A stretch of DNA of 5,830 bases from JANWZL01 sp037445185 (GTDB taxonomy: Bacteria; Pseudomonadota; Gammaproteobacteria; Burkholderiales; Thiobacillaceae): contig JBBIKZ010000135.1 in the NCBI GenBank assembly GCA_037445185.1, forward strand, positions 1-5,830, read 5' to 3'. Under the pieces are notes generated by a model. It was not told where the DNA came from and made no database searches. It saw only the letters and a list, made by a program, of their open reading frames with translations. Positions 5,686 to 5,830 of the stretch are shown here, one piece after another; the first letter of the stretch is position 1; the number at the start of each line of letters is the position of its first letter. A program made the translations under genes and the position numbers.

Positions 5686-5830
5686 ATGAGCCTCTTGGTG
5701 GCGGCCTTCACCTGGGGGGTGATCTGGTATCCCTATCGCCTGCTCGAGCAGGATGAGGTCTCGGGCGGGCTGGCCACGCTGGTCACCTATGCCGTCGCCC
5801 TGGCCTGTGTGCTGCCTTTCGTCTGGCGGC
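5686..5830 (+). CDS. EamA/DMT-family membrane transporter, 3'-truncated
   Basis: Forty-eight residues are visible before the window ends. The first segment, MSLLVAAFTWGVIWYPYRLL, holds the AFTWG signature common at the start of EamA (DMT superfamily) ten-helix transporters. A second hydrophobic stretch (about 30-46, LATLVTYAVALACVLPF) follows after a short polar loop, as expected for the second membrane helix. The substrate cannot be predicted; relatives export amino acids, metabolites or drugs across the inner membrane. The ATG at 5686 places the signature at residues 7-11, usual for the family, but no clear Shine-Dalgarno precedes it. An in-frame GTG at 5644 would add 14 proline-rich residues and is less likely. 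It is divergent from dapC; a functional link is unproven. Confidence 0.75.
   Translation, partial: MSLLVAAFTWGVIWYPYRLLEQDEVSGGLATLVTYAVALACVLPFVWR

Overview
This window looks like ordinary chromosomal core genome of a GC-rich gammaproteobacterium. The main clue is nlpD directly followed by rpoS, a pairing characteristic of Gammaproteobacteria. A second clue is gltX transcribed divergently from a tRNA-Val gene, the arrangement known from the gltX/valU region of Escherichia coli. Protein sequences and codon use suggest a free-living lineage outside the enterics, perhaps near Chromatiales/Ectothiorhodospiraceae, but that placement is inference. I see no mobile element, CRISPR array, phage gene or toxin-antitoxin pair, and no convincing novel multigene system.

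Layout from left to right. The 3' part of nlpD (envelope LysM/M23 protein, cut by the window start) and rpoS (stationary-phase sigma factor, UUG start with a strong Shine-Dalgarno) run on the plus strand. A strong GC hairpin lies in the rpoS leader. rpoS converges, with only 7 bases between stop codons, on a minus-strand pair transcribed gltX then a YibF-like glutathione S-transferase gene. gltX is divergent from a plus-strand tRNA-Val(CAC) gene, and both have recognisable promoters in a 108-base intergenic region. The tRNA converges on a small minus-strand gene for an exported protein of unknown function. Upstream of that, also on the minus strand, is dapC (N-succinyldiaminopimelate aminotransferase). 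Beyond an AT-rich divergent promoter region, a plus-strand EamA/DMT-type membrane transporter gene begins and is cut by the window end.

Functionally the genes are housekeeping: cell-wall splitting control (NlpD) and diaminopimelate/lysine synthesis (DapC) for the envelope, general stress transcription (RpoS), and translation (GluRS and tRNA-Val). The points most worth a second look are the rpoS leader hairpin and UUG start, the GluRS that has lost most zinc ligands, the back-to-back gltX/tRNA-Val promoters, and the uncharacterised small exported protein.
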